NCBI GenBank assembly: GCA_022510525.1
Contig: JAFLTH010000009.1
Span: 1 to 56,570, forward strand
Origin: Lachnospiraceae bacterium
Lineage (GTDB): Bacteria; Bacillota; Clostridia; Lachnospirales; Lachnospiraceae
Direction: 5' to 3'
DNA: 56,570 nt
Each line of letters begins with the position of its first letter. Position 1 is the first letter of the stretch. A model generated the notes under the pieces. The model was not told the origin of the DNA. It saw only the letters and a list, made by a program, of their open reading frames with translations, and did no database searches. A program made the translations under genes and the position numbers. Below, piece after piece: positions 1 through 7,228 of this stretch.

Positions 1-395
1 TTATCAGTGGTTACATTGACAAACGATTTGACACAGTCTGTCGTGCGAATACATTCCAACACATTGACCGTTCCCATCACATTCACATCATAGGTATATA
101 CGGGATTATTATAAGACTCCCTGACAATCGGCTGGGCAGCCATATGAATCACTATCTCCGGTCTGTATTCCGCAAAGACCCAGTACAGCTTGTCCAAATC
201 CCGAATGTCTCCAATGATAGAATTCATTCTTTTCTCTAAATCCAGAATATTATATAAACCAGGGTCTGTCGGTGGTTCCAACGCATATCCTATCACCTCT
301 GCTCCCATTTGCAAAAGTGCTTCACACATCCATGAACCTTTAAACCCTGTACACCCGGTTATGAGAACTTTCTTATTGCTGTAAAATTTCTTCAT
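1..395 (-). CDS. rfbG: CDP-glucose 4,6-dehydratase, N-terminal part (runs off the window)
   Basis: The reading frame starts at an ATG ending at 395 and stays open to base 1, so about 131 residues of the N-terminus are visible. It opens with a Rossmann nucleotide-binding loop (VLITGCTGFKGSW) followed by the DIRD and HMAAQP segments of extended short-chain dehydrogenases. The family converts CDP-glucose to CDP-4-keto-6-deoxyglucose using NAD+. The start lies 10 nt after the rfbH stop, preceded by an AGGATGG-like ribosome site. Order rfbF-rfbH-rfbG in the same direction makes the CDP-3,6-dideoxyhexose pathway the natural assignment. The YxxxK catalytic motif would lie beyond the window edge, so only the NAD-binding half is verified. 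Confidence 0.9.
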   Translation of the reverse strand, partial: MKKFYSNKKVLITGCTGFKGSWMCEALLQMGAEVIGYALEPPTDPGLYNILDLEKRMNSIIGDIRDLDKLYWVFAEYRPEIVIHMAAQPIVRESYNNPVYTYDVNVMGTVNVLECIRTTDCVKSFVNVTTD

Positions 396-405
396 CTTAT
401 CCATC

Positions 406-1758
406 CTATTCTAATGCAGTCTTGATCGTATCAGCCATATAATCTATCATCTCGTCTGTCATGCCCGGATACACTCCAATCCAGAAAGTATCCCTCATAA
501 TACGATCGGTATTCGTCAAATCGCCCACTACCCGATATCCTGTTCCGGCCGCTCTCATCTCATCAAAACAGGGATGTTTCGTCAAGTTGCCTGCAAAAAG
601 CATCCTGGTCTGTATACCGTGCGATTCCAAATACTGTACCACCTGATTGCGTTCAACACCGTCCCTACATGTGAGCATGAAACCAAACCAGCTGGGATTA
701 GAATTGTCGCAAGCTTCCGGAAGAATCAACTTATCCGTGATATGCTCTACATCATCCGCCGCTAACAGAGCCGTCTTCAATCTGTCAAAATTGTGTCGTC
801 TCCTGTCCACAAAAGAAGGAAATTTCTGAAGCTGTGCGCAGCCGATTGCCGCCTGCATATCCGTAGCCTTTAAATTATATCCAAAATGAGAATATACATA
901 TTTATGGTCATATCCAAGCGGCAGCTCGCCATATTGCCTGTCAAAACGATGCCCGCACAGATTGTCCATTCCCGACGGGCAGACACAGTCGCGCCCCCAA
1001 TCTCTGAAAGAGCGGATGCACTTATGCAGAAGCGGGTTGTCCGTATAGACAGCTCCGCCTTCTCCCATCGTCATGTGGTGCGGCGGATAGAAACTGGAAG
1101 TTCCGATATCTCCGATGGTACCTGTCAGCTTTGCTTCCCCATCTATCGTATACTCGGAGCCAAGGGCATCACAATTATCCTCAACCAGCCAGAGATTGTG
1201 TTTCTTACAAAACTCGCTGACAACTTTCAAATCAAACGGATTGCCCAGTGTATGCGCAATCATAACAGCCTTCGTCTTGTCTGATAGGGCTGCTTCCAGC
1301 ATAGTCACATCAATATTGTACTGGGGAATCGTCACATCAACAAAAACCGGAACAGCGCCGTACTGAATGAGCGGCGCTACGGTTGTGGGGAATCCCGCCG
1401 CCACCGTTATTACCTCATCACCTCGTCTGATGGCCCTGTCTCCCAGAAGCGGAGACGTGAGTGCCATAAATGCAATCAAATTGGCAGAGGACCCTGAATT
1501 CACAAGGGAACAGTATCGAATCCCCAGATACTGCGCCAACTGCTTCTCAAATTGGTCTGTATATCGCCCTGCCGTCAGCCAGAACTCTAATGCACTGTCT
1601 ACCAAGTTCACCATCTCCGCACTGTCATAGACGCGGGAAGCGTACGGAATCCTCTGTCCTTCCTCGAAAGTCTTACCGACATTGTGATATGTATCACAAT
1701 ATTCTTTCACCATGCTCAAAATTTCTTCTCTTGCCTGCTGCTCTGTCTTCTGATTCAT
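406..1758 (-). CDS. rfbH: CDP-6-deoxy-4-keto-glucose 3-dehydrase (E1)
   Basis: A 450-residue member of the DegT/DnrJ fold that removes the C3 hydroxyl of CDP-4-keto-6-deoxyglucose, using PMP and an iron-sulfur cluster together with a reductase partner. Two hallmarks are visible. The PLP-binding lysine of ordinary sugar aminotransferases is replaced by histidine in SFYPPHHMTMGEGG (His227/228), as in the Yersinia E1 enzyme. Cysteines 196, 258, 260 and 268 give C-x61-C-x-C-x7-C, close to the C-x57-C-x-C-x7-C cluster motif of E1. The gene lies 28 nt downstream of rfbF and just ahead of rfbG. No E3-type reductase is seen in the window, so it is encoded elsewhere or replaced by another electron donor. 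Confidence 0.95.
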   Translation of the reverse strand: MNQKTEQQAREEILSMVKEYCDTYHNVGKTFEEGQRIPYASRVYDSAEMVNLVDSALEFWLTAGRYTDQFEKQLAQYLGIRYCSLVNSGSSANLIAFMALTSPLLGDRAIRRGDEVITVAAGFPTTVAPLIQYGAVPVFVDVTIPQYNIDVTMLEAALSDKTKAVMIAHTLGNPFDLKVVSEFCKKHNLWLVEDNCDALGSEYTIDGEAKLTGTIGDIGTSSFYPPHHMTMGEGGAVYTDNPLLHKCIRSFRDWGRDCVCPSGMDNLCGHRFDRQYGELPLGYDHKYVYSHFGYNLKATDMQAAIGCAQLQKFPSFVDRRRHNFDRLKTALLAADDVEHITDKLILPEACDNSNPSWFGFMLTCRDGVERNQVVQYLESHGIQTRMLFAGNLTKHPCFDEMRAAGTGYRVVGDLTNTDRIMRDTFWIGVYPGMTDEMIDYMADTIKTALE

Positions 1759-1786
1759 ATCACTTCACCACTTTCCGGTATTCTGT

Positions 1787-2560
1787 TTACCACACTTTCC
1801 AGGGTGCTTGTCCGGTATCCCAAAGCTCCTCTAAGTAATGCTTATCCCGAAGTGTATCCATAGGCGACCAGAAACCGCCATGCTTATAAGCAGACATCTC
1901 ACCGTCACCCGCAATCTTCTCAAAAGGACCCGCCTCCAACATCTCACTGCCGTCACCCAAATAATCAAATACGCGCCTGTTAAGCACCATAAATCCGGCA
2001 TTGACCCACGCCGAATCGGCTCTCGCTTTCTCTTTGAATCCCATTACCTGATTCTGCTCATTGATTTTAAGGGCACCGAATCGCCCCGACGGCTGCGTAG
2101 TCGTAATTGTTGCTACCTTGCTATGCTCATGATGAAAATTAAGCAAAGCAGGAATATCAACGTCCGACACACCGTCTCCGTAAGTCAGGAAAAACTCCTC
2201 GTCTTCACCTATATAATCCCGGATTCTCAATACTCTTCCCGCCGTCAACGTATGAAGTCCCGTATTGGCCAGCGTTACTCTCCATGGCTCAGCGAACACT
2301 TCATGCACCATTACTTCCTTGTTCTGCAGCAGAAAAGTACTGTCAGACTGATTAACGTAGTAATGGATAAAATATTCCTTGATCATCTGACCCTTGTATC
2401 CGCAGCACACGATAAATTCATTATAACCGTAATAAGAATACAGCTTCATAATATGCCACAGAATGGGCTTTCCGCCAATCTCTATCATAGGTTTGGGTCT
2501 TAATTGCGATTCTTCGCTAATGCGGGTACCCATACCTCCGGCCAAAATAACTACCTTCAT
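1787..2560 (-). CDS. rfbF: Glucose-1-phosphate cytidylyltransferase
   Basis: A 257-residue nucleotidyltransferase that makes CDP-glucose from glucose-1-phosphate and CTP, the first step toward CDP-3,6-dideoxyhexoses. The nucleotide-binding signature LAGGMGTR (residues 6-13) and PKPMIEIGGKPILWHIMK (from residue 22) match the RfbF subgroup, as does the YGDGVSD metal-binding segment. Length is normal for the family. It lies 21 nt downstream of the nuclease gene of the ATPase cassette and is followed by rfbH. A second copy at 4963-5736 has the same length but lacks the GTR signature, so this one is probably the active enzyme. Confidence 0.95.
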   Translation of the reverse strand: MKVVILAGGMGTRISEESQLRPKPMIEIGGKPILWHIMKLYSYYGYNEFIVCCGYKGQMIKEYFIHYYVNQSDSTFLLQNKEVMVHEVFAEPWRVTLANTGLHTLTAGRVLRIRDYIGEDEEFFLTYGDGVSDVDIPALLNFHHEHSKVATITTTQPSGRFGALKINEQNQVMGFKEKARADSAWVNAGFMVLNRRVFDYLGDGSEMLEAGPFEKIAGDGEMSAYKHGGFWSPMDTLRDKHYLEELWDTGQAPWKVW

Positions 2561-2581
2561 ATAATCTTTCCCAACTTTCTA

Positions 2582-3148
2582 TCAGGTTATTTTGCGGATT
2601 AACGGATTGGGAGGAACCTCTCTTTGAATCCGACATATCTTCCCTCTAAAACGATATGATTTGTCCGATAAAGAACTGTCATATAGTAAAGAATCTTTCC
2701 TGTTCGTCTTATCCCTAACTGCAAGAAACCTTTCGAAGCTTCCCATCTTAACGGCCTTTGCATATGCTGTCGTAACCAAATATAGTTTTATATCTTTATA
2801 TCTAAACCTGTCATTTAGAAAAATAGCTGCAAATTCCTCTGACATAAAGTGGTTGATGGTAGTATCAAACTTTTCTTGAATGTCCTTAGTACTAGTGGGT
2901 CTTTTTACACCCTTTAATTCCAATATGTATAATACATAAGAATTGCATTCACAATCGACTACCACAATAAAGTCCACTGATTTAGGGGACATTCCACCAC
3001 GCAAACCGGCATAGCAATCATCTACCTTAATCCCGATATACTCATCTGCCCGCAGTCTCTCGTCAACATTTACTTTAACACCGGCATCACTGATTTCATG
3101 ATGACAATACTCTCTCAGACGTGTATCTTCTCGTATCATCTGTAACAT
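2582..3148 (-). CDS. Predicted PD-(D/E)XK nuclease, partner of an ATPase
   Basis: A 188-residue protein without a family I can name. It shows the core of the PD-(D/E)XK nuclease fold: Asp59 in SPKSVDFIVVVD, a hydrophobic strand, then Glu77-Leu-Lys79 in YILELKG. The rest is charged and soluble, with no signal peptide or membrane segment. It starts 6 nt after the ATPase stop and is probably co-translated with it. ATPase-plus-nuclease pairs of this design are typical of anti-phage systems (Septu and PARIS are analogues with other nuclease types). The nuclease assignment rests on motif spacing alone and is moderate. A role in sugar synthesis looks unlikely. Confidence 0.6.
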   Translation of the reverse strand: MLQMIREDTRLREYCHHEISDAGVKVNVDERLRADEYIGIKVDDCYAGLRGGMSPKSVDFIVVVDCECNSYVLYILELKGVKRPTSTKDIQEKFDTTINHFMSEEFAAIFLNDRFRYKDIKLYLVTTAYAKAVKMGSFERFLAVRDKTNRKDSLLYDSSLSDKSYRFRGKICRIQREVPPNPLIRKIT

Positions 3149-3154
3149 AATCTA

Positions 3155-4585
3155 TTACTGTTCTCCCATTTCCTGTGACAGCTTACAGAGAATTTCCTCC
3201 CTCTCCATAAAAAGTTGCTCCGAAACATCTGCAAAATTTTCGTCATCTACACCGAGTTCATCTATATGCATGTAGGACGAGCGGCTCTTGTTTCGCTTTT
3301 TTTGCATGATAATAGGACTATAGCTTTCTTTATCCAGTTTTTGCTCCAACACCAAATTGTTTAACTGATTAAAAATATAGTTGCTGTGAGAAGCCATAAT
3401 CATAATTGCATTCTGTTTGGACAACTCTGCAAAAATCTTGATAAGCGCTATTTGATTCTGTGGATGTAAATGAGCCTCCGGTTCCTCGATAAACAAAACA
3501 ACTTTGGGCTTTTCCGCATCTCCGATTTGTCTGCGCAGCCAATATGGCATATCCGTGTTGACTATATACTTTAGAAAAGCCGTAATAGGAGATATCTCAG
3601 AAACCATCGATGAAGTGTCGCCCATTTCCATCCGAAGATTGGAGCCAAATGGCTGATAGACAATGGACTTACTTTTTTTATCATAAATTACATTGCCTTT
3701 TAAAACATTCGCCTCTATCTTTTCGGCCCATTCACTAAAACTTCTTCTTGTATCACTACGAATATCAGAAAGCTGCATATAATAGTCTGAAATCGGTTCT
3801 GATATACTGGGAATTTGAATCGGTCCTCTGATATAAGCTCTGTTCTGAGACAATTGCGCTAAAATAGGCCCAAAAGAACTCATGCCGGTATAAATGCCCG
3901 AACGAGATGCGGGAAGAAAATAAACAGCCTTGACCTGTTTTGCAATCTCTAATCCAAACTCCCGTTGTATCTTTAGAATTTCTTCTTCGATTAAGTTAGC
4001 AGGAGTACTTACATGATTTTGGCATACATATATATCCAATTGTTCTTTACCGTTTCTGGACTTATGGAATTCCGAAATAGTTTTTCTGAGCCGTGTCGGC
4101 TTACGCTTCATACGAAGGGTAAGTTTTTCATGCTCCAGATCAAATATACAATGAATACTTTCTGACACTTCTAACCGTATTTCCGGCTTTTCGAAAAGAA
4201 TTTGTGAGTATGTGCCAAATGTATTTTGAAATGAATTCACAAGTCTCGGATAGATTGCTCTTTCCAGCAACTCAGTATAAATTTCTATCAGTTCTTCGCT
4301 TATATCCAGAACATCCCTGGACTCTTCTCTGGAAAATGCTACTACTAGCATTTCTATCGGAGTAAGAGGCTTCTGAGGATCATCTTCATAATCAAAGTAA
4401 TAAAGGCTGCGACTTACCTGCACAGACCTCTTGGCATATGAGATTAGATGCTTCAGCAATAAATATATTACCTGCATCGCATAGGATTTACCTATATTGT
4501 TATCCCCATATGTTACTATCAAATTCTTTGAAAGATCGTAATCAACTTCTTTTAACGGTCCCCAATTTCTAATTTTTATCCGCAT
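3155..4585 (-). CDS. OLD/AAA_15-like ABC-type ATPase
   Basis: A 476-residue SMC/ABC-like ATPase. Walker A is GDNNIGKS (27-34), Walker B with its catalytic glutamate is VVLFIEEPEAHLHP (362-375), a switch histidine follows in MASHSNY (His400), and a degenerate signature-like SSMVSE lies near 325. About 300 residues separate Walker A and B, as in OLD, PtuA and AriA-type defence ATPases, but no fused TOPRIM domain follows. It sits between a zinc ribbon gene (9 nt upstream) and a PD-(D/E)XK gene (6 nt downstream). The likely role is sensing or energising the nuclease partner. ATPase identity is firm; the biological role is inference. Confidence 0.85.
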   Translation of the reverse strand: MRIKIRNWGPLKEVDYDLSKNLIVTYGDNNIGKSYAMQVIYLLLKHLISYAKRSVQVSRSLYYFDYEDDPQKPLTPIEMLVVAFSREESRDVLDISEELIEIYTELLERAIYPRLVNSFQNTFGTYSQILFEKPEIRLEVSESIHCIFDLEHEKLTLRMKRKPTRLRKTISEFHKSRNGKEQLDIYVCQNHVSTPANLIEEEILKIQREFGLEIAKQVKAVYFLPASRSGIYTGMSSFGPILAQLSQNRAYIRGPIQIPSISEPISDYYMQLSDIRSDTRRSFSEWAEKIEANVLKGNVIYDKKSKSIVYQPFGSNLRMEMGDTSSMVSEISPITAFLKYIVNTDMPYWLRRQIGDAEKPKVVLFIEEPEAHLHPQNQIALIKIFAELSKQNAIMIMASHSNYIFNQLNNLVLEQKLDKESYSPIIMQKKRNKSRSSYMHIDELGVDDENFADVSEQLFMEREEILCKLSQEMGEQ

Positions 4586-4594
4586 TTCACACCC

Positions 4595-4885
4595 CTATAA
4601 ATCGTAAAACTCTACCTCCGGAGACACAATCTGACTGCCCCCAGCCTCATCGTAGTTGATATACACCTCTTTATCCTCTAATATCCCTTCCGGATATTCG
4701 CTAACCCTAAATGTTGCCAGAATACGACTTCCGCACTTTTCACAAACAATTTCTTTCTCGCTTGCGTAAATATTATTAATTCCCAAGTCCTTTTCGTAAG
4801 AATCCACCACGTCCAAATCCCATTCTATCTTCTTTGGTGTCCCACATTTCCCACAGATTCGTATTGATTCACTAACAAAAAACAT
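4595..4885 (-). CDS. Small zinc ribbon protein, first gene of the ATPase-nuclease cassette
   Basis: A 96-residue soluble protein with two CxxC knuckles, CGKC near residue 11 and CEKC near residue 49, forming a likely four-cysteine zinc ribbon. The C-terminal third is acidic and rich in Glu, Asp and Tyr. It is the first gene after the promoter-like sequence at 4926-4934 and lies 9 nt upstream of the ATPase gene. I do not recognise the family. Zinc ribbons of this size often bind nucleic acid or act as adaptors, so a sensor or DNA-binding subunit of the cassette is possible, but nothing in the sequence proves it. Confidence 0.65.
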   Translation of the reverse strand: MFFVSESIRICGKCGTPKKIEWDLDVVDSYEKDLGINNIYASEKEIVCEKCGSRILATFRVSEYPEGILEDKEVYINYDEAGGSQIVSPEVEFYDL

Positions 4886-4925
4886 TTAGCCACCTCTGTT
4901 AACTAAAAGAATACAGTACTAAATT

Positions 4926-4934
4926 ATTATACCA
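4926..4934 (-). promoter_or_regulatory. Extended -10 promoter of the zinc ribbon/ATPase/nuclease cassette
   Basis: On the minus strand the sequence reads TGGTATAAT, a perfect TGn extension plus consensus -10. No strong -35 lies 17 bp upstream, which extended -10 promoters tolerate. The predicted start of transcription is about 30 nt before the ATG at 4885. It would let the cassette be expressed independently of the sugar operon. Confidence 0.55.
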
Positions 4935-4962
4935 CAGTTTCAATTAATAGTATACCGACTTC

Positions 4963-5736
4963 CTAAGGATTACTTTCTATCCATGGTGCCATTCCGGCAT
5001 TCCACAGATTTTCGGCATCAGTTAAATCTCTTTTGGTCTCCACAGCCAGCCAATAGCCGGTATGTTTGTATGTTGCAAGCTGATCCCTCTCGGAGAGTTT
5101 GATAAATAAGCTTTTCTCCAGATCGTAATTTCCTGTTAAAAGAGAAAATACCTTGGGCGAAAATACAAAACAATCGCCATTCGTCCACGCATTGTCATTC
5201 TCCACATGATATGGACTGCCATAACGCAACTTTCCGTCACTATCCAACGGCAGCAATTCTTCTCTTCCGGAAGGCTTTACCATAGCAACCGTAGCAATCT
5301 TATCTTCTCTGCGATGATGCTTTATCATCTGTAAGGCATTGATATCAGATAAGCAATCACCATAGGTCACAATAAAATCACCGTCAACATATTTCTCTAT
5401 CATACTGACACGCAGACCGGTAGTCGAAAACAAACCGGTGTCCACTACCGTCACCTTCCAATCCTCGGTCTTCTTCTTATGGATTTCCACCGTATTAGTC
5501 TGTAAATCAACCGTGATATCGGACTCATAAATATAGAAGTCCATAAAGTATTCCTTAATCGTATCTACTTTATAGCCTCCGCACACAATGAATTCCGTAA
5601 GGCCATACTGTGAGAAATGTTTCATGATATGCCAAAGAAGAGGCTTCCCGCCTATGTCTATCATAGGTTTGGGAATTCCCTCTGCCTCCTTACTGATTGA
5701 ACTTTGCATGCCGCCTGCTAAAATAACTACTTTCAC
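4963..5736 (-). CDS. Divergent second glucose-1-phosphate cytidylyltransferase-like protein
   Basis: A 257-residue RfbF paralogue with the same length as rfbF when started at the GTG at 5736. That start gives MKVVILAGG and sits 8 nt after AGGAG; an ATG at 5742 is only 2 nt from the ribosome site. The fold is conserved (PKPMIDIGGKPLLWHIMKHF, VTYGDCLSD, NDNAWTNGDCFVF). However, the signature is LAGGMQSS instead of LAGGMGTR, and a TNG replaces the usual product-site residues seen in rfbF. Loss of the GTR loop predicts weak or altered nucleotide binding. It may have another substrate or be a decaying duplicate. The three-gene ATPase cassette lies between this gene and rfbF. Confidence 0.75.
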   Translation of the reverse strand: MKVVILAGGMQSSISKEAEGIPKPMIDIGGKPLLWHIMKHFSQYGLTEFIVCGGYKVDTIKEYFMDFYIYESDITVDLQTNTVEIHKKKTEDWKVTVVDTGLFSTTGLRVSMIEKYVDGDFIVTYGDCLSDINALQMIKHHRREDKIATVAMVKPSGREELLPLDSDGKLRYGSPYHVENDNAWTNGDCFVFSPKVFSLLTGNYDLEKSLFIKLSERDQLATYKHTGYWLAVETKRDLTDAENLWNAGMAPWIESNP

Positions 5737-5750
5737 TGTCATTTCTCCTG

Positions 5751-5966
5751 CTAGTATAACGAATATTAAGTTCCTGATTCTACAATATCTCTGAACGTAC
5801 TGATTTTTCAGGCTTTACAGAAAACGAAACTATCAAGAACTTAATTTATGCTGTACTAGTATATCGTACTCTAAATTCTTGTGAAAATAATATCTGCATT
5901 TCTAAGATAATAAAGGCTTTAATCAACTTCTAAGATTACACAAGAATTTCAGATACGTTATACTAG
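5751..5966. repeat. Two abutting ~110-bp imperfect palindromes with CTAGT boundaries
   Basis: The ends are an 11-bp perfect inverted repeat, CTAGTATAACG at 5751-5761 and its complement at 5956-5966. Inside, arms 5751-5779 and 5832-5860 are inverted copies (about 22 of 29 positions), and arms 5856-5883 and 5939-5966 are a second inverted pair (about 23 of 28, with AAATTCTTGTG identical). The two pairs share the palindrome ACTAGT at 5855-5860. The layout suggests a MITE-like element or paired recombinase sites between the paralogous cytidylyltransferase and the group II intron remnant. Confidence 0.7.
5858..5885 (-). promoter_or_regulatory. Promoter candidate reading toward the second rfbF copy
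   Basis: On the minus strand TTCACA (5885-5880), a 16-bp spacer and TATACT (5863-5858) form a near-consensus sigma-A promoter. It lies inside one arm of the palindromic repeat, about 120 nt upstream of the rfbF-like start at 5736. The inverted arm at 5939-5966 carries a weaker copy pointing rightward, so the palindrome has outward-facing promoter-like sequences. It could restore transcription downstream of the inserted mobile elements. Confidence 0.45.
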
Positions 5967-5969
5967 TTA

Positions 5970-6023
5970 GCAATCACCACTTCAAGTGGTGGTTTATGGT
6001 TAGCCTTAAAAAGGGCTGATTGC
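5970..6023. repeat. Branched hairpin sequence flanking the intron 3' end
   Basis: An outer stem GCAATCA (5970-5976) pairs with TGATTGC (6017-6023). It encloses a hairpin built from CCACTT and AAGTGG and a second short stem, AGCC with GGCT. The result is a three-way-junction shape on either strand. It lies in the 3' flank of the group II intron remnant. Such folds occur at ends of IS200/IS605 elements, but no tnpA or tnpB is nearby, so the origin is open. Confidence 0.45.
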
Positions 6024-6057
6024 GTGCTCGCTTGAAAGGCGGGTATCACAAGCTTTG

Positions 6058-6101
6058 GTCGAGTAGACTTGCTCCTTACGAAACAAGCCCCTCTACAGAA
6101 C
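6058..6101 (-). ncRNA. Group II intron domain VI and 3' end
   Basis: The minus-strand sequence forms a stem from GAGGGGCTTG and CAAGTCTACTC with an unpaired A in TCTACTC, the expected branch-point position about 8 nt from the intron end at 6058. The leading GTTCTGT is the usual linker after domain V, which here lies 3.4 kb away at 9463-9495. The separation shows where the RIT element entered. Confidence 0.7.
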
Positions 6102-6182
6102 TTATCCCGACTTTTCATTTATTCCGATAATCCAACTAAAATGCTGTATTTTTAGAGGTTGTCTGACAAAAAGTCGGGATAA
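6102..6182. repeat. Left RIT end: paired TTATCCCGAC half sites
   Basis: A 14-bp perfect inverted repeat, TTATCCCGACTTTT at 6102-6115 and its complement at 6169-6182, encloses 53 bp. It ends three bases before the ritC stop codon at 6186. Paired inverted half sites are expected where tyrosine recombinases bind. Confidence 0.7.
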
Positions 6183-6185
6183 TGA

Positions 6186-7228
6186 TCATTTCAGACCGTA
6201 AAGCTTTTTTAAAAGCTCTTCATCATCTTCCCAATCAATATCATACTCATCGGAGAAGAGTGGATTAATGTCTGATGTTGCTTTGTCTATAACCTCTTTT
6301 TTCATTGACGTATCAGCGTTGGCATAAAACTTTCTTGTTGTGTCCATTCTTGCATGCCCGAACCATTCGGCCACTAATGGGAGCGGCATTCCATTCCTAT
6401 ACAGATGCATAGCCCTCGAGTGTCGCCACATATGGGGGTACAGATGCTCTGGCACATCTGGCGAGACCTCGTGTGCCATCCTGCCATACCGTGCAACAAA
6501 TTTCTCAACGTTGTCGATAGACATCTGCGACCGGATGTTTTTACGGTCAATATAAAATAGGTATCCGTCGGGATTCCCCGCAGCATGGAACCTGCGCCGG
6601 TACGACTCCAGGTGACGGCCGGTTTTTTCCATGATCGGTATATGCCTTGTCTTGTTGCCTTTGCCTGTTATAATGACATAGGGGCTGTTTCCATCCAGAC
6701 GGATATCACCGAGCCGTAAGTCAAGCATCTCCTGTGCCCGTGCGCCTGTATCATACATAAGGATCATGAAAAACAGGTCGCGTTGTCCGTTTTTCTTGTC
6801 CCGGTCCGGCTGTGCAAGGATGGCCTCCAGTGCCGGCTCACTAAAAAATTCGATCTCACGTACCCGTGTATCTTTCTTTTTTGGAATGGCTTCCACATCC
6901 AGATACAGTGACATAAGGGTTTTATCTTTTTCGGCAGCGTATCTGAAGAATGACTTGACCGCAGACATCCTCTGGTTTCTGCTGCTTACACTGTATCCAC
7001 GCTCTGTTTCGAGCCACATGAGGAAGCTGTCCACCAGGAGCCTTGAAATACAGCCGAAACTAATCTCTGCCAAAGGCCTTCCCCGCACCATACCTACATA
7101 ATCAATAAAATGTTCAGGGCTTCCTTATAAGATTTAGCCGTGTTCGGGCTTGCGCCTCTCTGTTTCGGAAGATAAACCGTCAGGAAATCCCAGACCATCC
7201 GGTAGAAGGAAAGCACTTCATTCTTCAT
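6186..7228 (-). pseudogene. ritC, third tyrosine recombinase, frameshifted
   Basis: The gene starts at the ATG at 7228, overlapping the ritB end by 11 nt. The first 44 codons encode a core-binding start (MKNEVLSFYRMVWDFL...SPNTAKSYKEALN) and then hit TAG. The other frame resumes at once with FIDYVGMVRGRPL and runs to 6186. A single missing base near AACATTTT (about 7110) explains this; restored length is about 347 residues. Catalytic residues are present in the second part: Arg in GARAQEM, HMWRH, FGHARMDTTRKFY with the nucleophilic tyrosine. Unless the shift is a sequencing error, the product is split into a short N-terminal piece and a catalytic fragment possibly restarted at 7091. Confidence 0.8.

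Noticed and set aside
886..1284. Plus-strand open frames opposite rfbH and the other sugar genes
   Set aside because: They mirror well-conserved minus-strand genes, lack family features and ribosome sites, and are explained as antisense shadows.
1787..5736. The two rfbF copies as direct repeats that excise the ATPase cassette by recombination
   Set aside because: By protein comparison the copies differ at many positions, including the signature loop, so long identical DNA stretches for recombination are unlikely.
5751..5966. Invertible promoter of the Bacteroides capsule type next to the recombinase genes
   Set aside because: The promoter-like sequences lie in the repeat arms and both face outward, so inversion would change little. 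The nearby recombinases belong to a separate, bounded RIT element with different sites.
5751..6023. CRISPR array or tandem repeat
   Set aside because: The repeats are few, inverted and of unequal spacing; there are no regular spacers and no cas genes.
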